This document shows positions 44,416 to 57,018 of a DNA stretch of 64,000 nt, piece after piece (position 1 is the stretch's first letter; each line of letters begins with the position of its first letter). The notes below the pieces were generated by a model. That model was not told where the DNA came from. It made no database searches and saw only the letters and a program-made list of their open reading frames with translations. Location: assembly GCF_018991925.1 (NCBI RefSeq), contig NW_024722158.1, positions 3,270,283 through 3,334,282 of the forward strand. Reading direction: 5' to 3'. This stretch comes from Homarus americanus. Taxonomy: Eukaryota > Arthropoda > Malacostraca > Decapoda > Nephropidae. Position numbers and translations under genes: made by a program.

Positions 44416-46720
44416 TTGAGTGGGCGTAGATACGGTATAATTTGGATGTGTGTGGGTGTTGAGTGTGGGCGTAGGCATGTGTTGAGTGTAGGTGTAGAGG
44501 TATTATAATCATGTGTTAGTACAGACCGTGGGCGTGGGTGTAGTTTTAACACAGAAGCAGCTGCAGGTAGGTTACAGTGTGGGCGTAGACGGGTAGTTTG
44601 GGTACGCTCGGAGCTACACAGACGCTAGATCCACTAACAATCTCCCACATGCGGGTAGTGTGTGGATGTCTGTCTGTCTGTCTGTCCGTCCGTCCGTCCG
44701 TCCGTCCGTCCGTCCGTTTATATTTATCCCCCGTCGAAACATATTAACATTCACGCAACCAGCTGCTTCACGTAACTAACAGCTTCACGCACTAGCTGTT
44801 CTTGGGAGGTACAGTAAAATAAAAAATAAGGCTCGAGAGGAATGCAGGTGTTGTGTACCGCAGGTGTCAGGGTAGAGACAAGTGTTCCTCGCAGGTGTGG
44901 GCGTGGCTCCTGTAGGTGTCTGGGCTGGCCTTGATTTTATTCAGTGTGTGTGTGTGAGAGTCAACTGTGTGTGGTGGTTAATGCTGTGACTGGGGGGGTG
45001 ATGGTCGTGGTGACTAGTCCTGTCTATCTGTCTGCGCCACATACAGACAGGTAGACAGACAAACATTCTCTCCTGAACCAAAATCTCATCAAGCATCCCC
45101 CCCTCTGGACCACAACATTCCGCCACACAAACACTTTCACTTCAGGGGCCAAACTCAGCCACACAAAATCCAATCAGCTCGGCGCAGGTAATCACTTTAC
45201 TGACGCTTTCCCCAGAGGAGGAAATACTACAGGTCAGTGATTTACCTGTCCAATAAGTGGGTCACCGTCAGTAAGGTCTTGTGGCTTTATTCTTACTAGC
45301 TCTCCCTCTGTCTCTTTCTCTTCATTCATCCTTCTGTCTATTCATTCCTTATTTATCTCTCTCTCTCTCTCTCTCTCTCTCTATTAATTTCTGAATACAT
45401 TGATAGTTATTATATTAAACCGAGTAAAGACATTATTTGAGTCTAGTAGAGAGGACTGATGGCGAGCAAGAGATTTCAATGGTGGTGTGTGAAACAATCC
45501 CCAGGGGGGTGTGTGTGTGTGTGTGTGTGTGTGGACAGTTAAGGTAAAAAATTGCCCTTCTTGTATTGACCTGAAGTATGGTATGGTGTGGTATCATGGT
45601 ATGGTATCATGGTATGGTGTAGTGGTGTTGTCGGTTCAGCCAGCATCCGTCACGGCTCACGTACTGTATAGTGTGAGTGGGTCCATGCCTTCTCCCTGAC
45701 GCTAGACGCTATTTATAAACTCTTCCTTCTACTCTCTCTCTCTGTCTGTGCGAGGGGACAATAACAGCAGCAGGAGGAGGAGGAGGGAGGTGGTGGCTAG
45801 GGGGACGGAGGCAGGAGGCCAGAGGAATGAAAGAAGAATGAAGACACTACTTAACTTGACTCCTTCTCCACCACCTGCTGTCCTGAATGTGTGTTAACCG
45901 CGTTTCATTAGAGCAAAAGAGAGAGAGAGAGAGAGACAAGAGAGAATGTGACAGGTAAAGATAATTAGTGAGAGAGAAGAGAGGATAAGACAGGTAAAGG
46001 ATGCGAACCAGCGACTCTTAGAACTGAGGTGACCACCGTAGCCACTCGACCGGTATTTATGAATTGGAGTAATAGTTTAGTAATTCTGAAAAACATTCCT
46101 GAGTTACCTGAGTTAAACTGTCTTGACTATGTGGCTTATCTCTGGGTCAATTGTGACACGTGAGGTCCTCTTGTTTCTCACATACCAGGCCCCTCTGTTG
46201 TTCCCAGGATGTACGACGACGCTGGGTGGGTGTGGTGAGATAGGCAGATTGTGTCCACCCTTGTCTTAGTTCATCCTGGAATAAACAAGATAAGGCGAGG
46301 GTGATGGAGTCTTTATATACGAATACTTGTGGTGCGTGTGTGTGTGTGTGTGTGTGTGTCACCCTTTAAATATACCACGCCGGAGGGGGGTCGAATCCAT
46401 CGCCAATTTCAGTGTTTTAATCAGTGACTCGGGATTGATGGGTGCATGAACCGTATCAGCCAGGATCAGGTTATCTAGTTAACCTGTCCAGCAGCAACTC
46501 AGCACACGAGGGGGGAGGTTGTCCGTATATGGAGGGCGAACTTCCGTATGAGGCAGGGACGAGGGAGGTGTCCGTGGAAAGGCGTATAGGTAGGAAGATG
46601 TCCAAAGGTGTCCGTATGGGGAAAGAGGGACCGTACCTATGCCATCACTCAGGTGTGTTCTGTCCTACCCTCGCCTTACATGGTGCCCACACATGCCAGT
46701 GATGCTCTCTCTCTCATGCC
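44416..46720. other. simple-sequence-rich stretch, no gene seen
   Basis: Includes (TCTG)n/(TCCG)n at about 44670-44717, (TG)n at 44943-44956, (CT)n at 45357-45382, (TG)n at 45509-45533, GGTATGGTATCATGGTAT repeats near 45578-45620, (GA)n near 45918-45936 and (TG)n at 46336-46360. No domain-bearing frame. Confidence 0.5.
45997..46052 (-). pseudogene. tRNA-like SINE fragment
   Basis: On the - strand, GTCGAGTGGCTACGGTGGTC (box A-like) and, 30 bases on, GCTGGTTCGCATCC (box B-like). It resembles the pieces at 56078-56150 and 56949-57018. Too imperfect for a working tRNA. Confidence 0.4.
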
Positions 46721-46721
46721 C

Positions 46722-46810
46722 TGGACAGTACCCTTTTCGTGGGGTTATCTTAGGGTCGGACAGTACCCTTTTCGTGGGGTTATCTTAGGGTCGGACAGTA
46801 CCCTTTTCGT
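46722..46810. repeat. 35-bp tandem repeat, about 2.5 copies
   Basis: GGACAGTACCCTTTTCGTGG followed by GGTTATCTTAGGGTC, repeated exactly. Confidence 0.95.
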
Positions 46811-47175
46811 CTTAACTTAAGGACGGTGACCTCCACATGTTAAGGACAGTCTCCCTCACTTGTTAAATTAAGGACAGTGAGTTAAGCTTGAGGTTGTGAG
46901 TTAAGCTTGAGGTTAGAGTTAAGCTTGGCGAGGGTTCAAACGACCACTAAGAGGACAAGGGTTCAACCAGCATTTCTTTATAGCACCGGGGTGAGGGGAG
47001 GGCTGGGGTGGTGAGGGAGAGAGATCCAGTCCTCCCCTCCCCACCACACGCCAGGCAACAAGCACGCTCTATGCTAATGAAGATAATATTTTATACGGGT
47101 GATACCGCTGTCGACTGCTGTAATTAAAAGATATAATTTAATGGCTCAGGGTCAAGCGAGGAAGCCCGGTAGCTC

Positions 47176-47206
<31 letters not shown>

Positions 47207-47766
47207 AGAGGAGAGAGAATGGGTTATGATCACAGCGCCGCCCAACCCATGTCAGCATTATATTATACAGTCAGGTGGCAGCAGTTGCATGGGTCACGTG
47301 ATGCACCTTAGCGTCGTTGTTGTCTCTATTATGGCGTCGTGCTGGGCAGCCTCATTTAACTCTCCTGGGGCGGGTAGTTAAGTCGTGTAGCCATTAACAA
47401 GCGGCTATTGTGCTGTCACCCCCCCTCCCCCTCCTCCCCCACCCTCCTAGTGAATGCATGTATACCCGTCCACCTGTCGTCTAGTTCTGGGTTAAAGTTT
47501 AGGCCGAGTCTTTGCTTTCTCTAAAAATATCGCCACAACGAGCACTGGACAGCGATTGGCGTTACCCTCTCCCACCCCTGAGAAATATTTCTACTATAAG
47601 CAGTAAAACATCGCCTGGCGTGCCCTTCCACCCCACGATTACAAGTTATATACAAGCTCCTCCAGGCGAACGTTTTCCCACATCCTCCCTGATGCCGGGA
47701 ACAGGTGACGAACAGGACTGACTATAGATAATGAAGCACTGGTGTGGTGGAAAGTGTAAGCGACAG
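46811..47766. other. no gene seen
   Basis: Contains short GAGTTAAGCTTGAGGTT duplications near 46880-46930 and a (TG)n tract at 47176-47202. No supported gene. Confidence 0.5.
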
Positions 47767-48646
47767 AGAGGAACCTAAGGCCATGATGTTAGGAACCTAG
47801 GGCCATGATGTTAGGAACCTAGGGCCATGATGTTAGGAACCTAGGGCCATGATGTTAGGAACCTAGGGCCATGATGTTAGGAACCTAGGGCCATGATGTT
47901 AGGAACCTAGGGCCATGGTGTTAGGAACCTAGGGGGCCATAGGAACCTATGTTAGGAACCTAGGGCCATGATGTGTTAGGAACCCAGGGCCATGGTGTGT
48001 TAGGAACCTAGGGCCATGGTGTTAGGAACCCAGGCCATGATGTTGGGAAAGGGCCATGGTGAGGGAACCCAGGGCCATGGTGTTAGGAACCTTAGGGCCA
48101 TGATGTTAGGGAACCTAGGGCCATGGTGTGTTAGGAAGGGCCATGGTGTTAGGAACCCAGGGCCATGATGTGTAGGGAACCTAGGGCCATAGGCCATGGT
48201 GTTAGGGAACCAGGGCCATGGTGTTAGGGGGCCATAGGGCCATGGTTGTTAGGGAACCCAGGGGCTGTTGGAACCTAGGGCCATGTGTTAGGAACCTACC
48301 TAGGCCATGGTGTTAGGAACCTAGGGCCATGGTGTTAGAACCCAGGGCCATGCTGTTAGGAACCTAGGGCCATGGTGTTAGGGGAACCTAGGGCCATGGT
48401 GTTAGGAACCTAGGGCCATGATGCTAGAACCTAGGGCCATGGTGTTAGGAACCCAGGGCCATGGTGTTAGGAACCTAGGGCCATGATGTTAGGAACCTAG
48501 GGCCATGATGTTAGGAACCTAGGGCCATGGTGTTAGGAACCTAGGGCCATGGTGTTAGGAACCTAGGGCCATGATGTTAGGAACCTAGGGCCATGGTGTT
48601 AGGAACCTAGGGCCATGATGTTAGGAACCTAGGGCCATGATGTTAG
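47767..48646. repeat. 22-bp minisatellite, about 40 copies
   Basis: The longest array in the window. The unit is GGAACCTAGGGCCATGATGT plus TA, with GATG/GGTG and CTAGG/CCAGG variants. The outer parts are regular; the middle (about 47930-48310) is scrambled by short insertions and deletions. Confidence 0.97.
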
Positions 48647-49389
48647 GAGTGAGTCAGGAGTCGTATTCATGGCCGTATGACAGGATTTAATAATGTATAT
48701 TTTATGTGGTATTGTGGTCAGGGTGTGTGTGTGTCTGTCTGTGTTTGAGACATTATGAAGCGTCTTGAGTGTGTGGTGGTAGCAGCAATAGGTGTGTCCG
48801 TCGTAGTGTTTGTTATTGTATTAGTGAACAGGTACATCAGTGTTGTTGTTGTTGTGTGCCCTCGGCTGATTGCCATAGTCTACCTGACCTTCTGGACTTG
48901 TTCTGGCTCCTCTGTTTATGCTGTGGTCTGCATAATATTATTCTCCTGTTCTCGCTCGTGGGGAATGTAATTTGCAGGTGTGGCAGCTCAAAATGTAGTC
49001 CTGCGCATTACGACAGTCTTAGTAAGATGTGGTGGGTTTTACTTAGCATTGAACCCACGAGGACTTCCCCGTCAGATATAGGCGTAGAGGACTTCATCTA
49101 CAGTGTACCTGAGTAACTAATTTAAAAGAGAATAATTCACTTTTGGTCTTAAGGCTTCAGTAGATGGAGGAAAAGGATTGTAAATTTAGTGATGATTGTC
49201 TCGGCAATAAGGAGTAAGGGAGGAGTAACCAGATGGTGGAGTGTTGATGTTAGTGCCTGATGGTGACTGTGTCCCCTAAGTGTCCTTCTGCCTCCCCTTC
49301 CTTCGTCCTCCACGCCTCTGTCTCTCTCCTCCTCCCTACTCCCCCCGTTCCCATGTTGTCCTCCTACTTGCCTCCATCCCACGGTCCCC
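48647..49389. other. no gene seen
   Basis: A 115-codon and a 71-codon overlapping frame at 48755-49116 are Val/Cys-rich and driven by GTTGTTGTTG sequence. No domain or splice support. Confidence 0.45.
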
Positions 49390-49638
49390 CCCACACACAC
49401 CCACTCTCCCCTCCAACACACACTCTCCCCTCCATCACACACTCTCCCCTCCAACACACACACATGCTCTGTAGTTTGCACACTCCTCCTTACCCCGCAG
49501 GCTTACACTCTTCCTTCTCCTGTCTATACAAATCTTGATGTTTTCAGTCCCACTCCAACAGGCGCTCGGCTCAAACACGGCGCCTATCTATACAGTATGT
49601 GGTTGCAACGCTTTCATTATGCCACCCCACACCACACC

Positions 49639-49750
49639 CACACCCACACACTCCGTCCCCCACACCACACCCACACACTCCGTCCCCCACACCACACCCA
49701 CACACTCCGTCCCCCACACCACACCCACACACTCCGTTGCCCACACCACA
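49639..49750. repeat. 27-bp minisatellite, about 4 copies
   Basis: Units of ACCACACCCACACACTCCGT followed by CCCCCAC. A related CCCTCCAACACACACTCT repeat lies at about 49405-49465. Being 27 bp, it yields parallel repetitive open frames on both strands. Confidence 0.93.
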
Positions 49751-50699
49751 CCCACCTTCACTTTGACGTGGGAACAATACAAGTGTTTATGCACAAGAGA
49801 GGTGTCCTTGAGAATGGCCTGTATCTGGTGGGGGGCAGCGGCCACGTGCAGGATATACCAGCTGGGTCCTCTTGCGTGTCCTGACGTCCTGGTGAAGGTC
49901 TGGCTGGTGATGGGGTGGTGTGTGTGGGGCACTCACTCGTTCACTCAATCATGCACTCACCCATTTACTCACTCATACACAGATGGTTCTTGTTGATCGT
50001 GAGGACAAACAGCCTCGTTCTGTGTATTGTGAGTTTTCGATACTAACCTAACCTAAACATCTTGTAGACTGCACGCTCTAGTAGCACCGAATGCTCTCCT
50101 CCACAACATTGTTAGTAATAATACGAACTGTAACAGAGATAATAATAGTATTTGAAGGCTATTGGAAAAAAGGGAGACAGAAAATTGCAGTATATTCAGA
50201 TTAATGCCGAGTTGGAGGGATTGCATTGTGGTTTACCAAGAGACGCGGAAGTGTGAAACACGTGGAAGAAATCTGGACCTAGAAGGCCATCTCTCTCTCT
50301 CTCTCTCAGGCGAGGTAATCCTTGGGGCTACAGAGGCCAACTGATATGCCCGAGAGAGAGACTGAAAACAGGTGAACTAACTTTCTAGGTGAATTTAAAG
50401 TAGGTGTAGGAGTGTTAGGAGCCACCTGAAGACTAGCGATTGAATATTGTAAACAGTGAAGTAATTTGGTACGTGATGGTGACCAATAACGACCCTGATG
50501 ACTGTAGTTGGTATGTGGTGTGGTGTTGTGAACCTCGTGTGAATCATGTGTTGTAAATAAATAGTCCTTTCCCCCATGTCTCCTCTCTCTTCCTCCCTCT
50601 CTCTTGTATAATTTCTTCTCATTCGTCCTCATTCTCTCCTTTCTCCCCCTCTTCATTTCTCATTCTTAACCTTTACCTTTATGACACCCAAATCACTTC
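49751..50699. other. no gene seen
   Basis: Short (CT)n run near 50290-50308 and purine/pyrimidine-rich sequence near 50575-50660. No convincing exon. Confidence 0.5.
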
Positions 50700-50990
50700 C
50701 CTCCCCCCCCCCCATCTCCCACCCCACATCCAATCTCCTCGTCATCCTACCCTGTACCCCCTCCTCCTCCCCCTCCTACCCCTGTACCCTCCTTCCCCTG
50801 TACCTCCTCCTCCCTCCTTCCCTGTACCCCCCTCCTCCTCCCTCCTTCCCCTGTACCCCTCCTCCTCCCTCCTTCCCCTGTACCCCTCCTTCCCCTACCC
50901 CTCCTCCTCCTCCTTCCCCTGTACCCCCTCCTCCTTCCTCCTTCCCCTGTACCCTCCTCCTCCCTCCTTCCCCCTATACCCTGCCGATGC
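50700..50990. repeat. C/T-rich minisatellite (CCTGTACCCCTCCTCC)
   Basis: About nine imperfect units built on TTCCCCTGTACC followed by CTCCTCCTCC. The proline/serine-rich frame at 50681-50995 is compositional. Confidence 0.9.
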
Positions 50991-52456
50991 CCTGATATCG
51001 TGGTAGTGTTGTCAAGACCATGTCAGGATGCAGTGTGTGTACCAGGCAGCCATGACAGGACCCAACTGATGTTGGTGCCTGCCTCTGTACTGCCTCACTC
51101 ACCCTATCCTGCCTGGGATGCTTGATAAATCCCTGTTAATCCCCCACCCGTCAAGTCTGGGATTGTCTATAAATCCCTGTAAATCAACTTATAACGGTTA
51201 GGATTTACCCTAACTTGGCTGTGAGAAACTTGAAGAAAGTTTGGCTGCGTGGTGAGGCGACCAAGCGGCCCTGAAACACACACGTTTACACAGACGTGGT
51301 TTGGGGGAGTGACGAGCAGAACATTTGGGTGGTGGGTGAATGTGTGTGTGTGTGTGTAGTATGTATGTATGTGTGTGTAGTATGTATGTATGTGTGTGTA
51401 GTATGTATGTATGTGTGTGTGTGTTGTATGTATGTAGTATGTGTGTGTTGTATGTGTGTGTGTGATGCCGCCAGGTATTGTGAGCTACCTACCTACCTAT
51501 ACCATGACGTGTCCGTGTACATAATGACGGTTGAGTCAGCTGTCATGCACATCAAGTCATGCACTATCACTTTCCGCGGTGAGTGGGGTTTGTGGTCAGT
51601 GAATCAGTAGAGTCAAGGTGCGCCCAGCTAGTTAGTGGTCTTGGTGTCGCTATACTCACTACACTGCACATCACTACACTGCACATCACTACACTACACG
51701 TCACTACACTATACTACACTACATCACACACACACACCTGGGTAGTGATGTAGTAGTAGTTACAGGTATACAATTAAGCATTTGATTAGTAACTTAATGA
51801 AGCCAGACACCGGTAGCTGCTGGCCATAGTGAAAGGCCAGGGTGTCGGTATTTACATCTTGTTCCTCAGTATACCCGGGCGCTGGTTACCAAGTGGGCGG
51901 GCAGGCGAGGTCAGGGGTCATAGGTCACCTGGTTAGGATAGCGTTGACTTACCTGGGACGATATATACAGTGAGGTATTGGTGTAGTTGTTGGAGGTGGT
52001 TTATTTTCGTAGGGATTCATGAAGGGTTTAAGTTTTTATCTCTTGGTGCTTCGGTGTAATCAAGGTTTATCTTCTGGTGCTTCAATGTACTCGAGTTTTA
52101 TCTCTATCTATCTGTCTCGAGTATGACTTGAGGGAAGCCAAGATAGGTCTCAGGGCCCCAGGGAGGGAGAGAAGGAAGGAAGAGTCAGGTAGGGAGGGTA
52201 GCAGCGGGCGGTCAGACATATAGAGCCAACTTCCGTGTCGAACAAGACGAACGTGGAACATCAACAAAGCCCGCCTAATTCTGTCCGGTTAACCACGTTG
52301 TAGTGTTGCGTGTGTGAGACCGATGATGATGATTATGATGTGTGTGGTGGATAGCGAGTGTGCTGTTTATTTTCTTACTTTATCATCTCTTTATTTTCTT
52401 CCGAGTTATTCTTTTATTTTGTATTTTTTATCTTCTTTCTATTCTTTGTCGTAGAA

Positions 52457-52491
<35 letters not shown>

Positions 52492-52566
52492 TGGTTGTGG
52501 CCGTGAAGGTGGTATTTACACGAGCTGAGATCTGTATTTGTTTGTGTGAAAGAGATGGGGGGCGCG
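50991..52566. other. no gene seen; short tandem tracts
   Basis: A TGTG/TATG tract with a period of about 30 bp lies at 51338-51465, and a CACTACACTGCACATCA repeat at about 51655-51730. (TG)n is at 52461-52489. No exon recognised. Confidence 0.5.
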
Positions 52567-52573
52567 TTAATCA

Positions 52574-52576
<3 letters not shown>

Positions 52577-52640
<64 letters not shown>
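52577..52640. repeat. (TC)n microsatellite
   Basis: About 32 TC dinucleotides; a (TG)n run follows at about 52703-52737. Confidence 0.98.
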
Positions 52641-52644
<4 letters not shown>

Positions 52645-52702
52645 TATTTGTGCCTCGGTGTGTTCGTTGCGGCCTTGGTGAGTGTAATTACCTTGTAGTG
52701 TA

Positions 52703-52738
<36 letters not shown>

Positions 52739-54837
52739 CTTCAGCCACATTTATCGTATCCAGGTTTTTTTTCTCTGTGGCAGCTCCTCCAGACGAACGT
52801 TCGCCAACCTAGTGCTCACTGTGGCATTCTTTCACGTTAGAGGCACCGTGTGAGGCAGAGGTCAGGGTCATTGGCTGTTACACTGCATCCTTCAGTATTG
52901 ATGGTAACCGTGATATAGCCAGGGTCGATATATAATAGATCGTCAGGCGAACGGTCGTCAGGCACTGTTGTTGTGGCTTTAAGAGTTATATGTTAAGCTT
53001 CAAGACCAGTTTGATTCCTATGACTGAAATGAACCCAAGTTAAAATTCTGGATTCGGTGCCACAAGGATAGATTTAAACCCGGCGGTATCGAATCTTTTA
53101 AACAGTCGTCGCTGGTATTATTATCCCCTTGTGTCCGGGATCCATCTCTGTTGAATAAAATATCGCCTGGCATTAACGAAATAGTACAGCGATGACCCAT
53201 AGTGAAGTAATTAAGGTTACCTACAGGTAATGGCCGCAAGGTGTTAAAGGTATCAGGTGATTTTTATTAAATTTCGAGGCCTTACACCTGGTCGGCCATA
53301 ATGAATTAGCTTGTTGCCGGTGTGTCGTTGTTGACCTGGGGGGCGTGGTGACGGTTAGGGTGTTCAAGTAATGAGCTCACCTGCCTGGTACCTGGTTACT
53401 GTCATTTATTCGTCCTTTGTGTTTTGTTTACTCATTTATTTAATTTACTTATTATTTTTATACCCTGGTTCGCCAAAACTACAAGAGGATATTGCAATCA
53501 CCTGTCTTCAGTTTGTATCGGTATCTCTATCTTACTTCCATATCAACACAAATTAAAAACCAATCTAGATGTGGCGTTTAAAAGTTCACATATATATTTG
53601 TTTTACCTGGTGGTGGGGATAAGCCTAAGGGCCGAGGTGTACGGATGCCCTGAAGGTATTATTTCCGTAGCCTGGGATGTAGGTGACCGTGTGTTGTGGG
53701 GGTCAAGGCTGGCGAGTTTCTTAAGGTAACTGAATGTGAGACGGCAGTATGGGTCCATGACTAGGTGGGTGGGTGTTGCGTCACCAAGGATAGATTGGAG
53801 AACATCCTTGATAGATAGATAGGTGTCCGTGAGTGTTCCCTGCCTGCATGAGGGCTAACCAAGGACCAAATTACCGTGACAGTGAGTGAGCGAGTCAGAC
53901 ATCACCCGTATCAGTCCCTCTCCCTCCCTCCCTTGGCACTCATGACATATACCTGCTGTTGAGTCAGTAGTTAACACGTAAGAAACGCCTGAAGATTAAT
54001 CACCCCTAATGCTAATCTCACCTGACCTGACCTAACCGTGTGAACTGTCTGTGTCTGTTCCTCATTACCATTTAAGAAGCGTGGAAGCCATGCATGACGC
54101 CTGCTTATCCTCACCTCAGCTTCTCTCACTTCAACTCATCTCACCTCACAAACATAGCTAATATAAGTCTCATAATGAATACAACAAATTAACTCATTCA
54201 CATATATTGAGAAAAAAGTAGATGATATTTGGGTTAAGTTAGGTTACAGTAGGTCAGGTCAGCATAGGGTACAGCGGCAGGAGTTGGGTCCGTTTTGTGT
54301 TAAGAGGGGGTTCAATGCCACAGTAAAACACGAGGATAAATGAATGCCACCAGAGAATAAAGGAGGAAGTGTGGTAACAAATTTGCTCTTGTTTCCCGAC
54401 ACTTGCCTAATGGCGAGGGAACACGTGAAACAACAAAAACTAAATACAAAACAGTTATTTGGGATCTCTGAAAGTGTATTGTGTTTGAATAATATATAGA
54501 TGAGTGAACTTTATGTGGCGGCGACACAATATTTTACAAGAACCTATGAGAATTATTTTAGTCCATAGGGAGATAACAATATTCTAGGGAAGGAATTAGT
54601 AAACACACAGTCTGTTAATATTTAGGGTGGTGGTGGGCCATGGTCGCCAACCCTCAGACCCGTGGATGACACCTTGATGGACTTGACTTGTGTAAACGTC
54701 CTTGAGGGTGTTTTCAAGGTCTTGTCTCCTCCTCCTGATGGTGTTGCTGCTGGTGGTGTCATGTCTCAGAGCGTTGACTTATAAGCCAACACCTCCTCTA
54801 GTGGCTTACCTCAACCTGCATAATTTGTGGCTAGACT
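52739..54837. other. no gene seen
   Basis: Mixed sequence. A fragment CTGAAGATTAATCACCCCTA at about 53990-54010 is a remnant of the short hairpin family. Open frames of up to about 100 codons have no domain. Confidence 0.45.
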
Positions 54838-54897
54838 GTGTGTGTGTGTGTGTGTGTGGGTGTGTGTGTGTGTGTGGGTGTGTGTGTGTGTGTGTGT
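54838..54897. repeat. (TG)n microsatellite with GGTG interruptions
   Basis: Pure TG runs broken twice by GGGTG. Confidence 0.97.
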
Positions 54898-55961
54898 AGA
54901 CCTCCTCAGTACACACAAAGGATAAAGAGTGAACTGTCTGCTTGGTGACTTGTGCAGTTCCTACCTGGCGTTTATTACAGGTAAGGTGGAGGGAGCATCA
55001 TGTACATTGGTGGTGAAGAGAATGTGTCTGTGTTTGGGTTGAGGGGTGAACACAGTGGCACCTCAACCCTCCCTTACCTCTTCATCTTTCATTCCTCCCT
55101 CACCCCACCATCATCACTTGCCCTTCTTTTACACCCCCCCCCATACAATAAGAGGTGGTAGGTGTGCAATGCACCCCCTTCCTCACCCCTGTTTGCCACT
55201 TTGCCATACCTTGAGGGTACTTACCATATATGCTGAGTCTTCCGCCCTCGCCCTCACCTTCCCCGCCCACGTGCCGTCTCTCATAGTCTTGCCGCCCACT
55301 AGCACCAGAACACCTCCCCAACTATCAAAGAGACGAGCGAATCTTCGTCTGGCTTTGCTTCCAAGTTCCAAAACGCGTGTTATTATCGGGTCGAGGGGGA
55401 AATGCCAGGCGCTGTTGATCGCTCGTGTTGGCAAAGTTTTCACGGTAGAGGGTCAACTTTTTAGGCAGATAAGTTGGTAATTCAGTTTGTGGTCAGTGTT
55501 GTGTGTAGCTGCCAGTCTTCATTACAGTCCCGTGTGTGTGTGTGTGTGTTAAGAGTTAGGGAGTCACATGAGGGGTTCAGAGGTCACACTAATTATACAA
55601 ATAAATATACAAGTAACAAAAAAATATATATAGATACGAAAAAAGGCACAAAAACTCTCAGAAACTATATAAATTTTTTCCCCCTAAAAATTAGTGAGAA
55701 CAAAGAGAAGTATTACCACAACAACACAGTGAGGGATGCAGATTACTGTCTTGTAGCGGGGTAAAAGTGGCCCTCTCATCCCCTCCCTCCTGCCTGTCAC
55801 TACTGCATCCTGGGACAAAAATACTTCCTCAGAGTTTACGATGTTATGTCTACCATTCTCATCCACCATTACCTCCTACCATTATCCATTATCTCCCTAT
55901 CAACCATTTCACTGCAATGTTTACTTTCTCCTCCTAATTATTTCCTCTTCTTATTTTCAGG

Positions 55962-56034
55962 TATGTTGCTCCCTGGTGATCGGTTAGTGACAGTAGGACC
56001 GACACTGCACTCGACAGGCCTCACGTCCCCAGTT
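55962..56034 (+). other. exon-like block, unconfirmed
   Basis: A pyrimidine-rich tract ending TTTTCAG (55955-55961) precedes 73 bp that are open in one frame (MLLPGDRLVTVGPTL and onwards), and a consensus donor GTAAGT follows at 56035. The peptide vaguely recalls the PGDRL turn of PDZ domains but does not match the start of a kinesin motor. It could be a real exon of a nested or overlapping gene, an alternative exon, or chance. Confidence 0.25.
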
Positions 56035-56077
56035 GTAAGTAAAGTACTGGTTTCTATTTATAGCTGGGTGGATTGGG

Positions 56078-56150
56078 AGTGGCCCGGGATCGATCCATTG
56101 GCCCTTAGGACGGGAGGCGAGCGGTCTATCCACCCGACCTGCCATACCCG
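56078..56150 (-). pseudogene. tRNA-like SINE fragment
   Basis: On the - strand GGTCGGGTGGATAGACCGCT, then GCCTCCCGTCCTAAGGGC and GGATCGATCCCGGG form a D-arm/anticodon/T-arm-like layout. Similar in layout to 56949-57018. Confidence 0.4.
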
Positions 56151-56948
56151 TTTTATTTACTATTCTGTAATTTAGTATCAGGATTTATGAAATAATAATG
56201 CACGTTTACATACAGTGCTCATAATTAAGATGTTCATGGGGAAATTAATTTAATGTTGAAGAAAAAAGTATTGTTATTGTACTGAATATATTAATTTATG
56301 TACGGTAGTTTATTTACCAATTATTTTTGTTGGTTTATTTTACTACAGTATTTACGTTTATTTGAGAATTTGTGTATGATTTGTATTAATGTATATATAT
56401 TTATTCATTTCCTGGATAGACATTGCCGATTGATATATACTTAAGACATACAAACATATCGACGTTATTGACATTTAAAGTTCATGATTAAAAAGAAAGA
56501 TAAAACCTTTTTGTCGTTAGTTAATAAGAACGGATTTGTTAACTTAATTTTAACTAATTTAAAAATATAAGCCAAAGTTTTTTCTTTCTGGCGCGTGAGT
56601 TTGCATATACAGTTTCTTTTCTTTGCAAGTTCAAGGTATTAATGGCTCGTGCTTCCTAGTTTTACAAGAACACTTAAGGTCATCCTGTTTATCGTAGAGT
56701 GGAAGGTATAACAGTGTGTTGCCGCCTCGGTGTTGTAATTTGTGTTGTTTTTTATCATCTCTTTCTTGTAATTGGTCTCCCGGGTGAGCTGAAAGTCTCC
56801 CAACCTGTTTTAAAGATAAACTAAACAGGGCAGGTGGGTTCTGTAGTGCTGATGGCCAGTTAGGAACAGTGCAGATAGACCTCACCGAACGCAAGCCCAA
56901 ACACGGGTGTCTATCCTCTGCTTGGTGAAGTGTGTGGGGGAGGGAGAG

Positions 56949-57018
56949 TGATCTGGCGCGAACCATTGACCCTCAGGATTAGAGGTGAACGCTGTATCCA
57001 CCCGCCCACCGCACCCCA
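56949..57018 (-). pseudogene. tRNA-like SINE fragment
   Basis: On the - strand GGCGGGTGGATACAGCGTTC, CACCTCTAATCCTGAGGGTC and ATGGTTCGCGCC lie in the same order and spacing as the 56078-56150 piece, suggesting two copies of one tRNA-derived SINE. Confidence 0.4.

Noticed and set aside
44058..44552. 164-codon frame with YPYTHSVPL-type repeats, superficially like a repeat protein
   Set aside because: Follows the 18-19-bp array; three overlapping frames on the same strand show the same repeat peptide in different phases, which marks it as compositional.
48755..49116. Val/Cys-rich overlapping frames resembling a small membrane protein
   Set aside because: GTTGTTGTT-type simple sequence drives the hydrophobicity; two frames overlap and neither has a domain.
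54738..54837. MVLLLVVSC... signal-peptide-like start
   Set aside because: It runs into a (TG)n microsatellite after about 30 codons, with no donor site or mature protein following.
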